From Nymphalis io (lineage: Eukaryota > Arthropoda > Insecta > Lepidoptera > Nymphalidae), in NCBI RefSeq assembly GCF_905147045.1, contig NC_065893.1, positions 372,001 to 436,000 on the forward strand: DNA of 64,000 nt, given 5' to 3'. Position numbers and translations under genes: made by a program. Of this stretch, positions 34,583 to 47,212 are shown in pieces (the first letter of the stretch is position 1; each line of letters starts with the position of its first letter). Under the pieces are notes generated by a model. It saw only the letters and a program-made list of their open reading frames with translations, ran no database searches and had not been told where the DNA came from.

Positions 34583-34812
34583 AAAAACATTTTTATTTAT
34601 ATATGATCATACATCCTAAATTTATACTATACTGGTACTGTCTTACTGGACTGGCCTTAGTAATATTTATAAATGTCAAATTAAATTCTATTATACATAT
34701 TATATGCATCTATTACCTAGTTTAAGTAATAGGCTTAATAGTTTTTGAACCCATCGGTTGTATACTGTCGCGTTATTACTTCTAAGGATATTGTTCATTA
34801 ACTGTTTCTCAG

Positions 34813-36554
34813 TAGTTATATTCCCTAAACAATAAAATAAATTTAAAAAATTTCCAAACAATTTCAATAAAAATATATCATGAATATCGATTAATACTTT
34901 AGGAAAATACAAAGTGTGAAAGATCATAAACATGTATGAGGGCCGCAATTGAAGTTTATACGTACGTCAACAAAGTGAGGCCATACAGGAAGAAATGCAA
35001 AATGATAATTGTCGATAAAAATGCAAGACATCGAGACATCGTCGTAGTGAGCGAGTCGCGGGTACGTTGACCACGATGACACGGATTTTATGAACTCAAT
35101 TCGTGTATCTTTTTCCGAATAACAAGTTGATCTCATTACGTCAATTATTAGTAAAGCACTCGCTCTTGTTATTTAACAAAGACATCCAGAACTCGATAAT
35201 ATTATACTCACGTCGATAGATTTGCAAAGCATAGCCGCGTTGATGTACCGTTATTGCTGTGTTTTTAAATTAAAAAGAGAGGGAGTCAGTGAGAAGTTTA
35301 ATTTTTGACACGAAATATATAGTTGGCTGCGCTTTGAGTTTGACTTTTGTATTTTTTTTAGTGCCAGTGTCTATGGATGCGGCTGAACACTATAGTTATA
35401 TTCCCTAAACAATAAAATAAATTTAAAAAATTTCCAAACAATTTCAATAAAAATATATCATGAATATCGATTAATACTTTAGGAAAATACAAAGTGTGAA
35501 AGATCATAAACATGTATGAGGGCCGCAATTGAAGTTTATACGTACGTCAACAAAGTGAGGCCATACAGGAAGAAATGCAAAATGATAATTGTCGATAAAA
35601 ATGCAAGACATCGAGACATCGTCGTAGTGAGCGAGTCGCGGGTACGTTGACCACGATGACACGGATTTTATGAACTCAATTCGTGTATCTTTTTCCGAAT
35701 AACAAGTTGATCTCATTACGTCAATTATTAGTAAAGCACTCGCTCTTGTTATTTAACAAAGACATCCAGAACTCGATAATATTATACTCACGTCGATAGA
35801 TTTGCAAAGCATAGCCGCGTTGATGTACCGTTATTGCTGTGTTTTTAAATTAAAAAGAGAGGGAGTCAGTGAGAAGTTTAATTTTTGACACGAAATATAT
35901 AGTTGGCTGCGCTTTGAGTTTGACTTTTGTATTTTTTTTAGTGCCAGTGTCTATGGATGCGGCTGAACACTATAGTTATATTCCCTAAACAATAAAATAA
36001 ATTTAAAAAATTTCCAAACAATTTCAATAAAAATATATCATGAATATCGATTAATACTTTAGGAAAATACAAAGTGTGAAAGATCATAAACATGTATGAG
36101 GGCCGCAATTGAAGTTTATACGTACGTCAACAAAGTGAGGCCATACAGGAAGAAATGCAAAATGATAATTGTCGATAAAAATGCAAGACATCGAGACATC
36201 GTCGTAGTGAGCGAGTCGCGGGTACGTTGACCACGATGACACGGATTTTATGAACTCAATTCGTGTATCTTTTTCCGAATAACAAGTTGATCTCATTACG
36301 TCAATTATTAGTAAAGCACTCGCTCTTGTTATTTAACAAAGACATCCAGAACTCGATAATATTATACTCACGTCGATAGATTTGCAAAGCATAGCCGCGT
36401 TGATGTACCGTTATTGCTGTGTTTTTAAATTAAAAAGAGAGGGAGTCAGTGAGAAGTTTAATTTTTGACACGAAATATATAGTTGGCTGCGCTTTGAGTT
36501 TGACTTTTGTATTTTTTTTAGTGCCAGTGTCTATGGATGCGGCTGAACACTATA
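34813..36554. repeat. Three head-to-tail copies of a 580-bp unit, apparently identical
   Basis: The unit starts 'tagttatattccctaaac' at 34813, 35393 and 35973 and ends 'gatgcggctgaacacta' before the next start. I see no difference between the three copies when reading them line by line. The third ends at 36554, so the array is almost exactly three units. Each unit has a 70-codon minus-strand frame (for example 34924-35136) starting MRSTCYSEKD, with no domain I know. The unit is not an obvious transposon. It is either a very recent tandem duplication (a young satellite seed) or an assembly expansion of a single copy. Confidence 0.95.
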
Positions 36555-37384
36555 ATTAGGAAATTCATTTACTCGTTATATGTTCTTTATTTAAAAAATG
36601 GATTCAATAGTGAATTTAACTCATTGGAGAGAATATCAAAATATGTTTCCCACGACTCACTATGTTTATTATATTAAACTAAATAACTGTGGTTTCTAGG
36701 ATGAACAAATTTAATTACAAACAATAAGAACAAACAAATTAATTAACTACGGTTATCAGATCATTGGAAATATACAACAGATTTATACATCTAACATTCC
36801 TATTATAACACAAATATTTCTAATGTGAGCGAATGTAATGAGTGAATCTTATCTAATCTAGTTTATGAACATGTAACAAAACAGATTTATTTCAAGTACT
36901 AGTTGCCAGCTTGAAATATATTGGTATTTACCTTGTCCCTATTGAATGAGGTCCATGGTCCCTCTAGTCGTAAATAATACGACTAGTATCTTGGTCGTTC
37001 GCCGTGTAATGTGCGCATTGCGACGCATTAAAACGCCTACTCGCTATTCATACTGCTATTAAATATTATTCATATTCGAAACGAATGTTTATTATACGAA
37101 TTTTTGTAACAAATGATCTTTGGATTTAAATACGAGTTTTTCTCATCGTGAGTGTACACAAAGTGTTTGTTTTATCTGTGAGAATTATTATAGACGATAT
37201 TTTCAAGTGAGGTTTGTAGAAAAAAATTTCTTGCACCTCGTAACTACTAAACATTGGTAATGCTTATATATACAAAATTATTAAAGTGGAGTGCAGCTCA
37301 ATGTAAATTTTTAGGCCTTGAAAAGTTTTCAAAGGCTCGGAGCTACCGATGAGATATGCAGGAAATCGGGTACTGCAGCCTGAT
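36555..37384. other. Unique non-coding DNA
   Basis: No gene or clear repeat recognised. About 36950-37000 has the palindromic pair 'ctctagtcgtaaa' and 'tacgactag'. Confidence 0.35.
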
Positions 37385-37535
37385 AAGCTAACTGTCATCG
37401 AGGCAATTCCTTCACCGCTCAACACGAGTTGAATTTTTGAAAACACAAACTAAGCACATACGCCCCTTACTGAATTGAAATCGCAATCTTGTATTAACAT
37501 CGTTCTATCAACCATCTTGGCTCTTACGCTTAGAT
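37385..37535 (-). mobile_element. SINE-1 fragment, diverged
   Basis: Reverse complement words: 'aagagccaagatggttgat' (head), 'atgtgcttagtttgtgtt', 'caactcgtgttgagcgg', 'tgaaggaattgcc'. The B box is lost. It may extend to about 37290 with less certainty. Confidence 0.6.
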
Positions 37536-37732
37536 TTCAAATCATACTTTATTGACATAAGTATATGCCAGTTAAACAAAGTGTTTTAAATAAAAGTGCT
37601 AAAAGACGTAATTAAAATATCGTAATGTGCTTTCAATCTACAATCAATTCCATCCACGATGGGTGTATCTATACATGTGATAGAATTTTATTGCGTTTGT
37701 CAAATGACACCACTGATATTATGTCAGGTATA

Positions 37733-37920
37733 TGTAAACTAGGTTTCGCCTGCGGGTTCGTCGGTGTATGTGATGGGTGTTAGGTAGCCTATGTCCTTTT
37801 CTGTGACCGGGATCAATGACTATACAAATTTCATGATGATCGGTTGAATAGTTTAAACGTGAAAGCGTAACATACCAACAAATTCGCTTTTTCATGTTTT
37901 ACTATAGGAAGGTATAATCT
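37733..37920 (+). repeat. Family D repeat
   Basis: 'aggtttcgcctgcgggttcg', 'tagcctatgtccttttctg', 'tacaaatttcatgatgatcg', 'gttgaatagtttaaacgtg', 'aaagcgtaacataccaac'. This order (CG-rich start, 'agcctatgtcc', 'aaatttcat...atcgg', 'aaagcgtaaca') defines the family in this window. Confidence 0.75.
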
Positions 37921-38244
37921 TGCATAGAAGAAGCTTGTATTATTGGACATTTTTTATACAATTTTTAATAAACTTATATTAAAAATGAATAAACATAAAC
38001 TGTATATACATAGTTTTTTATATTTTAGTAGTTATTGCCAATTATTTATATACATTGCCACGATACACAGTCAAAGTTCAATATAGCAGTTATGGTTATT
38101 AATTATAAAAAATGCTTATGAAAGAAATACATTAGACCTATGTGTATCAATGACCAGTGATTGAAAAATATGTATAAATTAAAAATGTATAAGATAACAA
38201 AGAATTATCAGAATGTTTATGACCGTTGTAGAAATCATTGTTGA
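37921..38244. other. AT-rich non-coding stretch
   Basis: Nothing recognisable apart from simple AT-rich sequence. Confidence 0.35.
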
Positions 38245-38297
38245 AGGCCTTTATCTAGCAGTGGACGTCTTCCGGCTGAAACAATGATGGTGATTTC
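38245..38297 (+). repeat. RTE 3'-end remnant
   Basis: 'gaaggcctttatctagcag', 'tggacgtcttccggctgaa', 'acaatgatggtgat' corresponds to the RTE terminus (compare the reverse of 25130-25165) with a decayed (ATG)n tail. Confidence 0.6.
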
Positions 38298-38639
38298 AAA
38301 ATCTTTTCAAAGATTTTCCAGAATACTGATGCCAATAATAGCGTATTTGCATACTAGTTGTAGTAAACACAAATTTTAAGCTGAATATGATTGTATACTT
38401 CTTTGCGCAAGGTGACCGTTTCTATAATTAAATTCCTGAAATACTTTCAGTGTTGCCACTTAATTTTATAATTAATAAGTCTTATTACTCGATAAAGGAT
38501 TACATAGATGGTAAAAAAGTGTTGAGTTAGTATTCGTTGATTTCCATGCAGATTCAATTGTATTTAATTATCTATGTAACTTGATTGTATAACTAGCGAC
38601 TTTCTTGCCAAGTTTTCACGGAACCTGACGAAAAATAAC

Positions 38640-38692
38640 GAGTCAAAAGTACTCGCAAGAGCCATTTGAATAAAGTATATTTTAATTTGACT
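38640..38692 (+). repeat. LINE 3'-tail remnant
   Basis: 'gagtcaaaagtactcgcaag' then 'catttgaataaagtatattt' is the same ending as at 12440-12545 and 44845-44910. Confidence 0.5.
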
Positions 38693-39137
38693 CATACAAC
38701 TCTTTAAGTAACCTCTTGGAGATGTTATATTTTAATTGTATGTATATATATCCGACGAATATCCCTAAAGTGTGTAGAACGAAAAGCGAAATCTCTAAAT
38801 AAAATTCGGTTAGCGAAAGGTACTGATCCAGTGAATGGCACATTTAATTCAGGGATTGTATATTTATTTACTCACACGCGACAATTTACATATAAGAACC
38901 AATTCAATTCCCGGCGTACCGCGTTCTCAGGGATTAAGGCCATAACCCCCTCCACAGCCCCCTCAAGGAGACCATTCCCTACGTAATCCTCATAAATCTA
39001 CTTTATATTCATCCACCTTAAAGACCCCAATAAAAGTAACTAGTGTAACAATTTTTATTTTCAAAGTTGGATTAATATGGGGATATGTTTGATGAAATTC
39101 CCTTAATTACTCTTAGCGCACAAATGTGTGTGCATGC
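38693..39137. other. Unique non-coding DNA
   Basis: No gene seen. A C-rich patch lies at about 38943-38965 with two C5 runs, not enough for a quadruplex. Confidence 0.35.
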
Positions 39138-39385
39138 ACTCTCAAGGTGCGCCCTCTATTTCTGCACTTACATAATTTAATGGGACAATAATCTGACATA
39201 AACGGAGAGAGTTCAGACTCATGAACAAAGGCTTGACGTACTTTCTGAGACACTGAGTCTACACACAGCTGATTTATTTTATACTGCAAACTGAAAAAAA
39301 ACAATTACTTTAATGACCTTAAGCCCATGTCTCGGGATTTGCAATCCTATAAGCTAGCCACTGGACCTGCGTGGCAGAGGTTCAA
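39138..39385 (-). mobile_element. SINE-2, diverged
   Basis: Reverse complement words: head 'cacgcaggtccagtggctag', 'gtgtagactcagtgtctcag', 'tgagtctgaactctctccg', 'agattattgtccc'. These match the order of the full SINE-2 at 45930 ('ctgaactctttccgg', 'ggattgccgtccc'). Confidence 0.65.
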
Positions 39386-39902
39386 TTTTATTTGACGACG
39401 TAGGTATGTTCTTGAAATATGTTACAAGTGTCAAGTAATTTATTTTACCAATTATTTGAGACAAAATGTGCAAGAGAATTAAATTAAATAGCTATCTTGT
39501 TTAATAAGCATAGTTCAGTTTATGAAATTATGTTTTTTGTAACTCATTATCACGTATTTTGTAGCAGTCACTCTTAGTAAGTAGCCAAGAAGGGCTTTTG
39601 CGTTTTCCCATCACTCTATTGATAGCTCACGCTATATTCAACTTGACAATAAATCGGACAAAATGCGTGGAGTCGGGTCGAATATATTTATATCATATTT
39701 GTATATGAACATATTAGGTGACGTAAACAGAATAAATTGCTCAGATAAAATATAAAGCCAAAAAGAAAATCTTTTATGAACTAATAATAGTTAACAGCTG
39801 GTTAATTATTACAGGTCTGATAAGATGGCGATTACAATCCTTTATACTGAATTTCTGATAATTATCTCATAACACATACCCGAGATTATAGTAAAAATCA
39901 AT

Positions 39903-40152
39903 TCGGTGTTAGGCCTTTGTGCAATTCTGTCTGGGTAGGTACCTACCACTCATCAGATATTCTACCGCTAAGCAGTACCTAATACTTACTATTGTTGTGT
40001 TCCAATTTAAACGTTGAGTGAGCTAGTGTAGCTAACTGTAAAAGGGACATAATAATAACTTAATTCCCAAGGTTGGTGGTGTATTGGTGAGCGGTGATGA
40101 CCATGTTCTGTCAGCTGGTCATTGGCCTTTTGTCGACCTATTTTTATAAAAC
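39903..40152 (+). repeat. Family A repeat, diverged
   Basis: 'tgttaggcctttgtgcaatt', 'ctgtctgggtaggtacctac', 'cactcatcagatattctacc', 'ttgagtgagctagtgtagc', 'ttcccaaggttggtggtg', then a shortened end. It keeps the same 5' start as other copies. Confidence 0.78.
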
Positions 40153-42741
40153 TTGCATAATATAAGTAAAAGCACGTTTGACATGTAAAGGATTAAATTT
40201 CAAGATACCACCGATTCAAAAAATAGATTCTACATTGGCGAACCGATTAAATCACATGTACGTTACTTAAAAACAAATAAATTCTTATTTATAAGTCAAC
40301 GAATACTATGTCTACGTTTTTTATTATCTATATAGTGTTTTATTTGAATAATAATTACCGAGATTAAACAAAAGAGATAACAATGAGAAAGTCAACTCCA
40401 AGCATTCACTGTGCCACGTAATTCGACGTTTGTATTCATACGTGGCGGAGCCGCGACACGCAGCTCCATCATCTCCCAGCAGCATTTATTGCGCTCCAGC
40501 TAAAAGGTATGCTCAGCTCGGACTTAATATGGATTTAGTAGTCAGCTTAATGCTTTCTTATATTGTTTACGATTTTAATAATGCGAATTCTATCTGGACA
40601 TTCGCTTATTAAGCGGCGTTACTGCTGGTTTATAATAATGTCACGAGAATTATTTTCTTGCTTTATAGCACGATAGTGTTATAATGGTGCTTGCATAGAA
40701 TTAAAAAAAACGAGAATACGGTACAATTAAAGTTTTTCATAGATGAACCATATTTGCTACTATATTACGCTGTAAATAATCTACTCAACTGGCTAAGATT
40801 AATTTACATGTATTTACTCTAAATATTACTATGAAAAAGCAATTTGTATATTTGAACATCGAAGTGACTTTTCATGTAGTATACGTTCGCTAAATTACAT
40901 AAATGACTTGGACCAATCAAGTCTCGTCGTCTTAAAGCTATTGCTACATACTGCAATCAGGTTGGGAGCTATATATTTACATAAATAATAAAAAAAAACT
41001 CGTAACTGTCCGAGGGTCCGCTGTTATCTTTCTCTGGCTATTAACTTATGAAAATAAGATACAATAACACTTTGTTTATTTTGCGTTATGCCTTGCCAGG
41101 GAAATTTGCGATGGACGAAGGATTCATGCACTACTTCTCAAAGTTCGAGTTGACCTTTTTTTAAAATATAATAGGAGTATACCAGTACTAACATCTTTAT
41201 GTTCTCTACATAATATGTTAGAGCGGTCGATTGACAGACAGCAACACAAAATTATAAGACTTTAGAGATTAATTCACGTATAAAAACACATTAAAAAGTT
41301 TAATATTTACTGTTGTTTTTATGTTATGTGTATTGTAAATATTACTATGGAATACAACTATTATGCAATAATATTGATTTTATTTTAACGAAACGAGGAA
41401 TACTGCGTCATTATCTTTTCATTAAATTATCTTATTTAACAGTATTTTATAAATATTTTTACAATGATGTGTAAAATAACAAAGTTTGAGAAGCAATGGA
41501 CATTTTTTCAAATGAGAAATATGATAGGCGACATACTGGTCCCACATCGGGCGCCACTCGCCGGACGAACGTGACGCGTGTTGTCACTATAAACAAGATA
41601 GCGACTTTTCCACAGATAACATAACATTACACGGGAAAGCGCTCCAGCACTGCTTATTTAGATTTTATTGGAGATATATATTTTCTTATTTGCAAGAAAG
41701 GTCGGATAATATTTCTTTAGGAAAGAATTACAAAGTCCTTTAATATATATATTTTTTATCTTCATTAAAATATATTAAAATCCAGACCAATATTCGTAAT
41801 AAAATATTCTTCAAAAAAAAAAAATTAGTTAATATTGTATTAAAAAATAAATGCATTGCTTAACAAAAGTAAAGTATTACAATATATACAAATAAAACAT
41901 AGAAAAACATCGGCATTGCTAAGAACATACTTCGTATCATAACCGTCAAATGTTCGGAACTGATGACGTTATTGATGAAATTTCAAAATATAATTACTAT
42001 AGACGATATCAAATGTCACTTTTTTAATATTTGTCCTGTCAGATTACTCTACAGATATATATTTCAACGAATTGATTTCAAAACACACGATCAAGAAATA
42101 TAAACACTTGAGTTACAGAATAATGAAACTTCAATAAACAAGTCACCCCGCACCATAAATATGAATGTCTCAGTGGGTATGAATTACATGCAATCGAACA
42201 TAACCGACTTGCACCCCCAGGAATAAACATTACATTCGAAAGGAAACACTCAAAAATGCCCGACAAAAACCCCGTGAAATCTCGACCCACCTCATAAAAC
42301 ACGTGAAACAATATCTCCAACGCACCGTGCTTACAACAAATACACTGAGATGAGTATTATTAGTCTTATATTTATAGATATAAGGTTTGAAATACATTGT
42401 TCGGCTATCAATGTTATTGTGGTAAAGATTCGGCTTTCCTAAGCTATAAAAGTATATTGTGCGTCTGTAAACGTAGGCGGCTGTTTGTCACCATTTGCAT
42501 AGAGATGCTGAGAGGTCGAGGATTCAGATCCTAACAAATAATAAGGGTCGATTGCTTTTCATAGCTTTGGGGGCAGGTGATTGAGACTTTGTGTAGGAAT
42601 GACTTTATTAACCAGATAAAACTGGACAAACATCTTTTCATCAAGATAAGATAAAAAATAAATAAAAACTACAAGCAAGAAACTCACAAAAGGAAGACAT
42701 AATTTTTCTATAGCGATTGCAATACGTGTTAATACAATCAC
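40153..42741. other. Non-coding block, no gene seen
   Basis: AT-rich DNA. Open frames of 60-80 codons (for example 40430-40612 plus and 42078-42320 minus) have no domain. A balanced patch lies at 41545-41590 ('cccacatcgggcgccactcg'). Confidence 0.4.
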
Positions 42742-42795
42742 AAATATACTTTATTCAAATTAGTCCATAAAGTCGTTGAGAAACGTAAAACATTA
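42742..42795 (-). repeat. LINE 3'-tail remnant
   Basis: 'aaatatactttattcaaatt' is the reverse of the 'gaataaagtatatttt' ending seen at 12440, 38640 and 44845. Confidence 0.45.
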
Positions 42796-43201
42796 TTCTT
42801 CTGAAAAGAACGAGTTAGAAGATCAGTATAAATAATTGTTCCAGTCATGTAATTAATTTGTCAAATTAAAATTAGAAATACCTGTGTCAGAAAGGTATAC
42901 AAAATCCACACATGATGTAATATATAAATGATGAAATATAAAAAGGGCTTTAATAATGCTTATACTACACGTATCTAAGTTTCAGAACACTTACTTTAAA
43001 TGTTGGTGTTTAAACATTATCTATATTTTCTTTGAAATTATAATTCTAGTTCATATTTCATTATTAAATATTTAAAAATTTTGCTACAAGTTTTGAAACT
43101 TATTTAATAAATAACTTATTACAACTATGATTACTATACAATTGTAATTCAAAACAAAATTATAAATTAAAAACGCGTAACATGTCTCATTTTAAAAAGG
43201 T

Positions 43202-43483
43202 ATGCAATTAATCACCGAATTACCAAATATTGATCAAAACAATTTGAAACAAATCGTAACGAACTTAAGAAAAAAATGCGAACATTTGAATTCAGCACAA
43301 CTCAATATCTGCGATTTAACAAAGTGTTACGTTACTCGAGAAATCTTAATCAGCCCTACGAAGTATCTTTATTTACAACGCGGAATCCTCCCAGTAATCG
43401 GAGCGAGTAAAAAAGAGGGGAAAAAAACTATTGTATCATGCGAGGTTTGGAAGATATTCATTAGAGTTTATCCGTCGGAATGA
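43202..43483 (+). CDS. Hypothetical 93-codon frame, doubtful
   Basis: The protein is hydrophilic and lysine-rich, with a mixed residue make-up (for example 'NNLKQIVTNLRKKCEHLN' near residues 13-30) and 'GASKKEGKKT' near residues 67-76. It has no signal peptide, membrane segment or known motif. There is no visible promoter, splice site pair or neighbour that supports expression. It is one of the few frames here not explained by a repeat and not dominated by F/L/I/Y codons. A frame this long can still arise by chance. Confidence 0.15.
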   Translation: MQLITELPNIDQNNLKQIVTNLRKKCEHLNSAQLNICDLTKCYVTREILISPTKYLYLQRGILPVIGASKKEGKKTIVSCEVWKIFIRVYPSE

Positions 43484-44844
43484 ATGGAATGAAATGAAAA
43501 AGAGGTGCTGATTTCAGGGACGTATTCGGTACAAGATAGCTATATGAACCGGTAGTATTATACTACGGATGTCAATTATTACTCAGTATCAAGGATACTT
43601 TTCATGATAAACTAAGATATTCATCGCTTAAAAATGTTAAAAACAAATATTTATTTGATTTATATTATGAATAATGCTTTTAAAATTAAAAATATTTTTA
43701 GTAATTTATTATAATGAAACCATTATTGAGACTGGTGAACACTTTTTTTAAATTATAGCATATAATTATAAGTAGTATTATTCATTTTTATTAAATGACC
43801 ACAAAAAAGTTTCACAATATTTTTGCAAGACACTACTTATTCCTTCTCCCAAATTCCCTCTCTGCTCAACAAAAGTCCTTGATTCAGCTAAGAAGGGTGG
43901 CTGTACGCGACGCACGTCCCGCCTTCAACGCTTCGACGGCGTAACGGGCTCAGAAAATTATATAAATAGGTGATAAATATGAAACGCACAAGTATCGTAT
44001 GCTAATCATGCTAAATGGTCATATCTAATCAAATGTTTTTTTACACATGCGAACGCAAATCAGGATTATGTGATGTCTTCTGTGATTACTTTATGGAGCA
44101 AACGCAATGTCCGTCCTGGAATCTATGAGACAAAGAAGCTGAGGATGCCAAAATACATAAGAAGGATAATGAGATGTTCTGTGTTTTGCATAAGACGTTT
44201 TATTAAAATATTTAATCAAAGAAACCGGTCGTGAGAACTATATAAACGATATGAACTTTTTTGTTTCCCTTCCATTGAACCTTAAGCTCTTAGACTGGAT
44301 TACGATGTGATGGAAAAAATTATTCTGCTTTAGTAAATGAAGCGAGTTGATTGGATTACATGAATGTCACAAATTTGAGTCACATATTTTGAAAGAAGAA
44401 ACGGGTAATTTTTGCGTATAAGAGGACATATGAAAAATAAAAATTAGTAAAACAAAGTTCAAATAAAATGGTGAAATGTTTTATGCCTCATCAAATATTA
44501 TTCAATCCAGTGTAGTATTAGCATACATGTCCAAACAAGTTTGGTAACAGGCCCGCAGCGGTGTCGCAGTGTCCGAAACAGTTGGACAACATCCGCTCAG
44601 TTTGCACTTTCCAGTCCAAAAGTCGCCTGTTGTTGACACCCTTTGTAACCGAATTGAAAGTCTAATAGACATGACACTGTGAAAAATGTTTTAAGACAAT
44701 TAGTGTATTTTAAACTCTAGTTACTAATTAATTACTCTTTAATGTTTTTGTATTTAACATTCGGTGTGTTTTAGAGACATACCTCGTGCAGGAACTAAGT
44801 GTATGCGATTGATACGAATTTGTATTTAAAAAAAAGAAGAGAAA

Positions 44845-44910
44845 GCGCTTGACGATTCGTAAGTACTTGTCAAAGTCTATTTGAATAAAAAATATATTGA
44901 TTTTGATCTT
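44845..44910 (+). repeat. LINE 3'-tail remnant
   Basis: 'ttgacgattcgtaagtactt', 'gtcaaagtctatttgaata', 'aatatattgattttgat'. This is the clearest copy of the 'gattcataagtgcttgt...gaataaa' ending, which includes a polyadenylation-type AATAAA. Confidence 0.55.
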
Positions 44911-45929
44911 TTTATTAATTAATTAATTTAAATATGTTCACTAGCGATGGTTAGTTATTGGATTATATAATTTATTTAAGTAGACTAACAAGCACTTACG
45001 AATCCTAATTTTACAAATATAATTTAAACTTAAAGCTCCGATTCCGATTTGGAATGTCGATTCTAGGTATAGAGAAGAACCGGTAAGAAATTAATGAAAA
45101 CCACTATTTATTTTAATCCAAGCATTTAAGTCAGATTTCTAATATTGTGATATTCTGTGTATTGGACTTAACTAATAAGAGTATTTTTAGTAACCAATTG
45201 AGGTTTAGCTGTAGTTCAAGTATAGACTGTAGGTATTCAATATCTAAACAATAGTATAACATTAAATTAAGAGAGATAAACAATCAAATTAAAATAAGTT
45301 AATAAATTCAATTAAAGAGACTTTTATTTCAAAACCATTTGAATAACTTTATCGATATGACTTCGGCTTCAGAGATTTACATTAACAATGTTAATACTAC
45401 ATATTATTTCAAAGTTTTCAGATATATTTTAAAAATATTTACTCCGCTAAAATGTATTTATGTATTTAAAATATTATAAATAGATTAGCATATCGATAGG
45501 CCTTCTATTTGTTCCACTGTCTATATCGATGATTAGACAAAGGTCGATCTGACTCGTGACTGTGAGCCAGTGGGCCGCAAAGAGAGATCTGTCCCTGCCG
45601 CGCTACGATCCGATTGCGTGTTTATTAACTTGTTTCATAAAATTTTCTACATTAAAATATTAACAGAGGGCAAATATAAAGGAACATATTAATTATTAAA
45701 ATTGCCGTTAATCATCCATAATAATCTAAGAAGATATATAAAGTTTCCTAAGGTCCTTGGAGTATATGTAAAATTTTATTAAAAACATAACATTTATTTC
45801 ACAATATACGATAAAAACGTTTGGAGTTTGTTAGTATTCATTGATTTCCAAACAAGAATTATAAATTTCATTGTTATACTTTATTATATTTTATTATTCA
45901 TAGTAGACTAGGTATGTATATAATTTGAG

Positions 45930-46300
45930 GACTGCCTCGTTGGTCTAGTGGCTTGATGAAAGGCCGCAGACCCGGAGGTCCTGAGTTCAATTCCCCGGTC
46001 GGGCCAATAAAAAGTTATAGGGTTTTTCTGTCAGATAATTCTCAGTAGCAGCCCGGAGTCTGGAAGTTGGAAGTGTGTACATTTCCGTGCGTCGGAAACC
46101 ACATAAAGTCGTTGGTCCTGCGCCTGAACTCTTTCCGGTGTGTGTGTCGGATTGCCGTCCCACCGGATTATGAGAGTTAGGGAATAGAAAGTGCACCTGT
46201 GTTTGCGATCATACTTGTGCAGTATAAATATCTCCTGCGCAGTTGGCTAATCTCTCTTGAGATTGGCCGTCGTGGCCAAAATCGGTCTGGAGGACATTAT
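45930..46300 (+). mobile_element. SINE-2 (tRNA-derived), full length with 13-bp target duplication
   Basis: 371 bases from 'actgcctcgttggtctagtg' to 'ggtctggaggacattat'. The A-box-like 'tggtctagtgg' and B-box-like 'gagttcaattccc' mark the tRNA-derived head, which resembles tRNA-Pro at its start. The body has 'cagcccggagtctggaag', 'cgttggtcctgcgcctgaac' and 'gcgcagttggctaatctctc'. The 13-base 'tatataatttgag' is repeated exactly at 45917-45929 and 46301-46313, showing insertion by target-primed reverse transcription and little decay since. A 69-codon minus frame inside is a by-product. Confidence 0.93.
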
Positions 46301-46313
46301 TATATAATTTGAG

Positions 46314-47203
46314 AAAAAGAGTACCTGCCGAGTTGTTTATAATTATAACAATTGTAAAATAATTATTTACTTGGTAATATAATGCAGGGATATTTTTTGT
46401 TGGAGCTTAAACGTCATTGTAGTTTTTGTCATTCGCTTTTCGCTCTTTCCATATCCATTTGCTCGGGATCTACATTTTACCAAATCCTTAAAAGTCTTTG
46501 GTTCATATGGCGAACCCGGCAGAAGAAACTAGAAATCGTTCTTTATGTTTATTTTTCACCCACAGGGACTAAGAAGAATCCATTCCTCTAAAATTTAATT
46601 TGAAAAAATTACAGAGTTCAACTCTAAAGTTAAATAAATAATACTAAAACAATTAAAATGGATTTACTATATCCAAATTTTAAGTCTCAATTAGTTTGTC
46701 TTCATGTATAAACCATTTCATAATTATCAAGGGATTGTGTAATCGGTATATAAAAGTGTAAATATCCACTTATATACTTATTTTCAATAAATTAGAACTG
46801 AATTGGATAAAAAGTACTGTTTAACTATTTCTTATTTAATAATTTATGCGAAAGTAATAGTGACTTCAGACTTTCAAAATATAAGTAAAAATATAGAAAT
46901 AATATTAGATTTATTTATTTGAATTATTGGGAAATATGAAAACAAATACGAGCTATCGATCTACTCGCTACGTGCGAAAAATGGAATCATATCCATGAAA
47001 TCACGGAGGAAAGGAATGCGTTCCGTCGTCGATGTCAACGAAAATAAGGGGATAGAATTAGTTTAGGGTGCGAAAATAATTTTTATGCTCACTGCTCACG
47101 TCACACGTGGCTAATGGATCGATTTAAGAACCACGACAGCACACATTGCAGATGTTTTATTTTCGATGGAAAAAGAAAGCCTTCGCCAGTCTCCAGTCGC
47201 CAG
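46314..47203. other. Non-coding stretch
   Basis: No gene or repeat recognised. The 69-codon plus frame at 46382-46591 has no domain. Confidence 0.35.
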
Positions 47204-47212
47204 TAATATATT

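Larger units (their letters stand above)
42796..45929. other. Mostly unique non-coding block
   Basis: Apart from the doubtful frame at 43202-43483 and the LINE tail at 44845-44910, nothing is recognisable. Around 43885-43945 there is a CG-rich patch ('gctgtacgcgacgcacgtcc', 'caacgcttcgacggcg'). A family E-like scrap ('gagaagaaccggtaagaaa') lies near 45070. Confidence 0.4.

Noticed and set aside
34924..36296. Three identical 70-codon minus-strand frames, one per 580-bp unit, which could look like a tandem gene family.
   Set aside because: The frames are identical simply because the DNA units are identical; there is no domain and no independent sign of coding constraint.
34813..36554. CRISPR array or similar spaced repeat system.
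   Set aside because: The three 580-bp units are directly adjacent with no spacers and the DNA is clearly eukaryotic.
45938..46010. tRNA-like start of SINE-2, similar to tRNA-Pro.
   Set aside because: Anticodon arm does not fold and the sequence continues into the SINE body in all copies.
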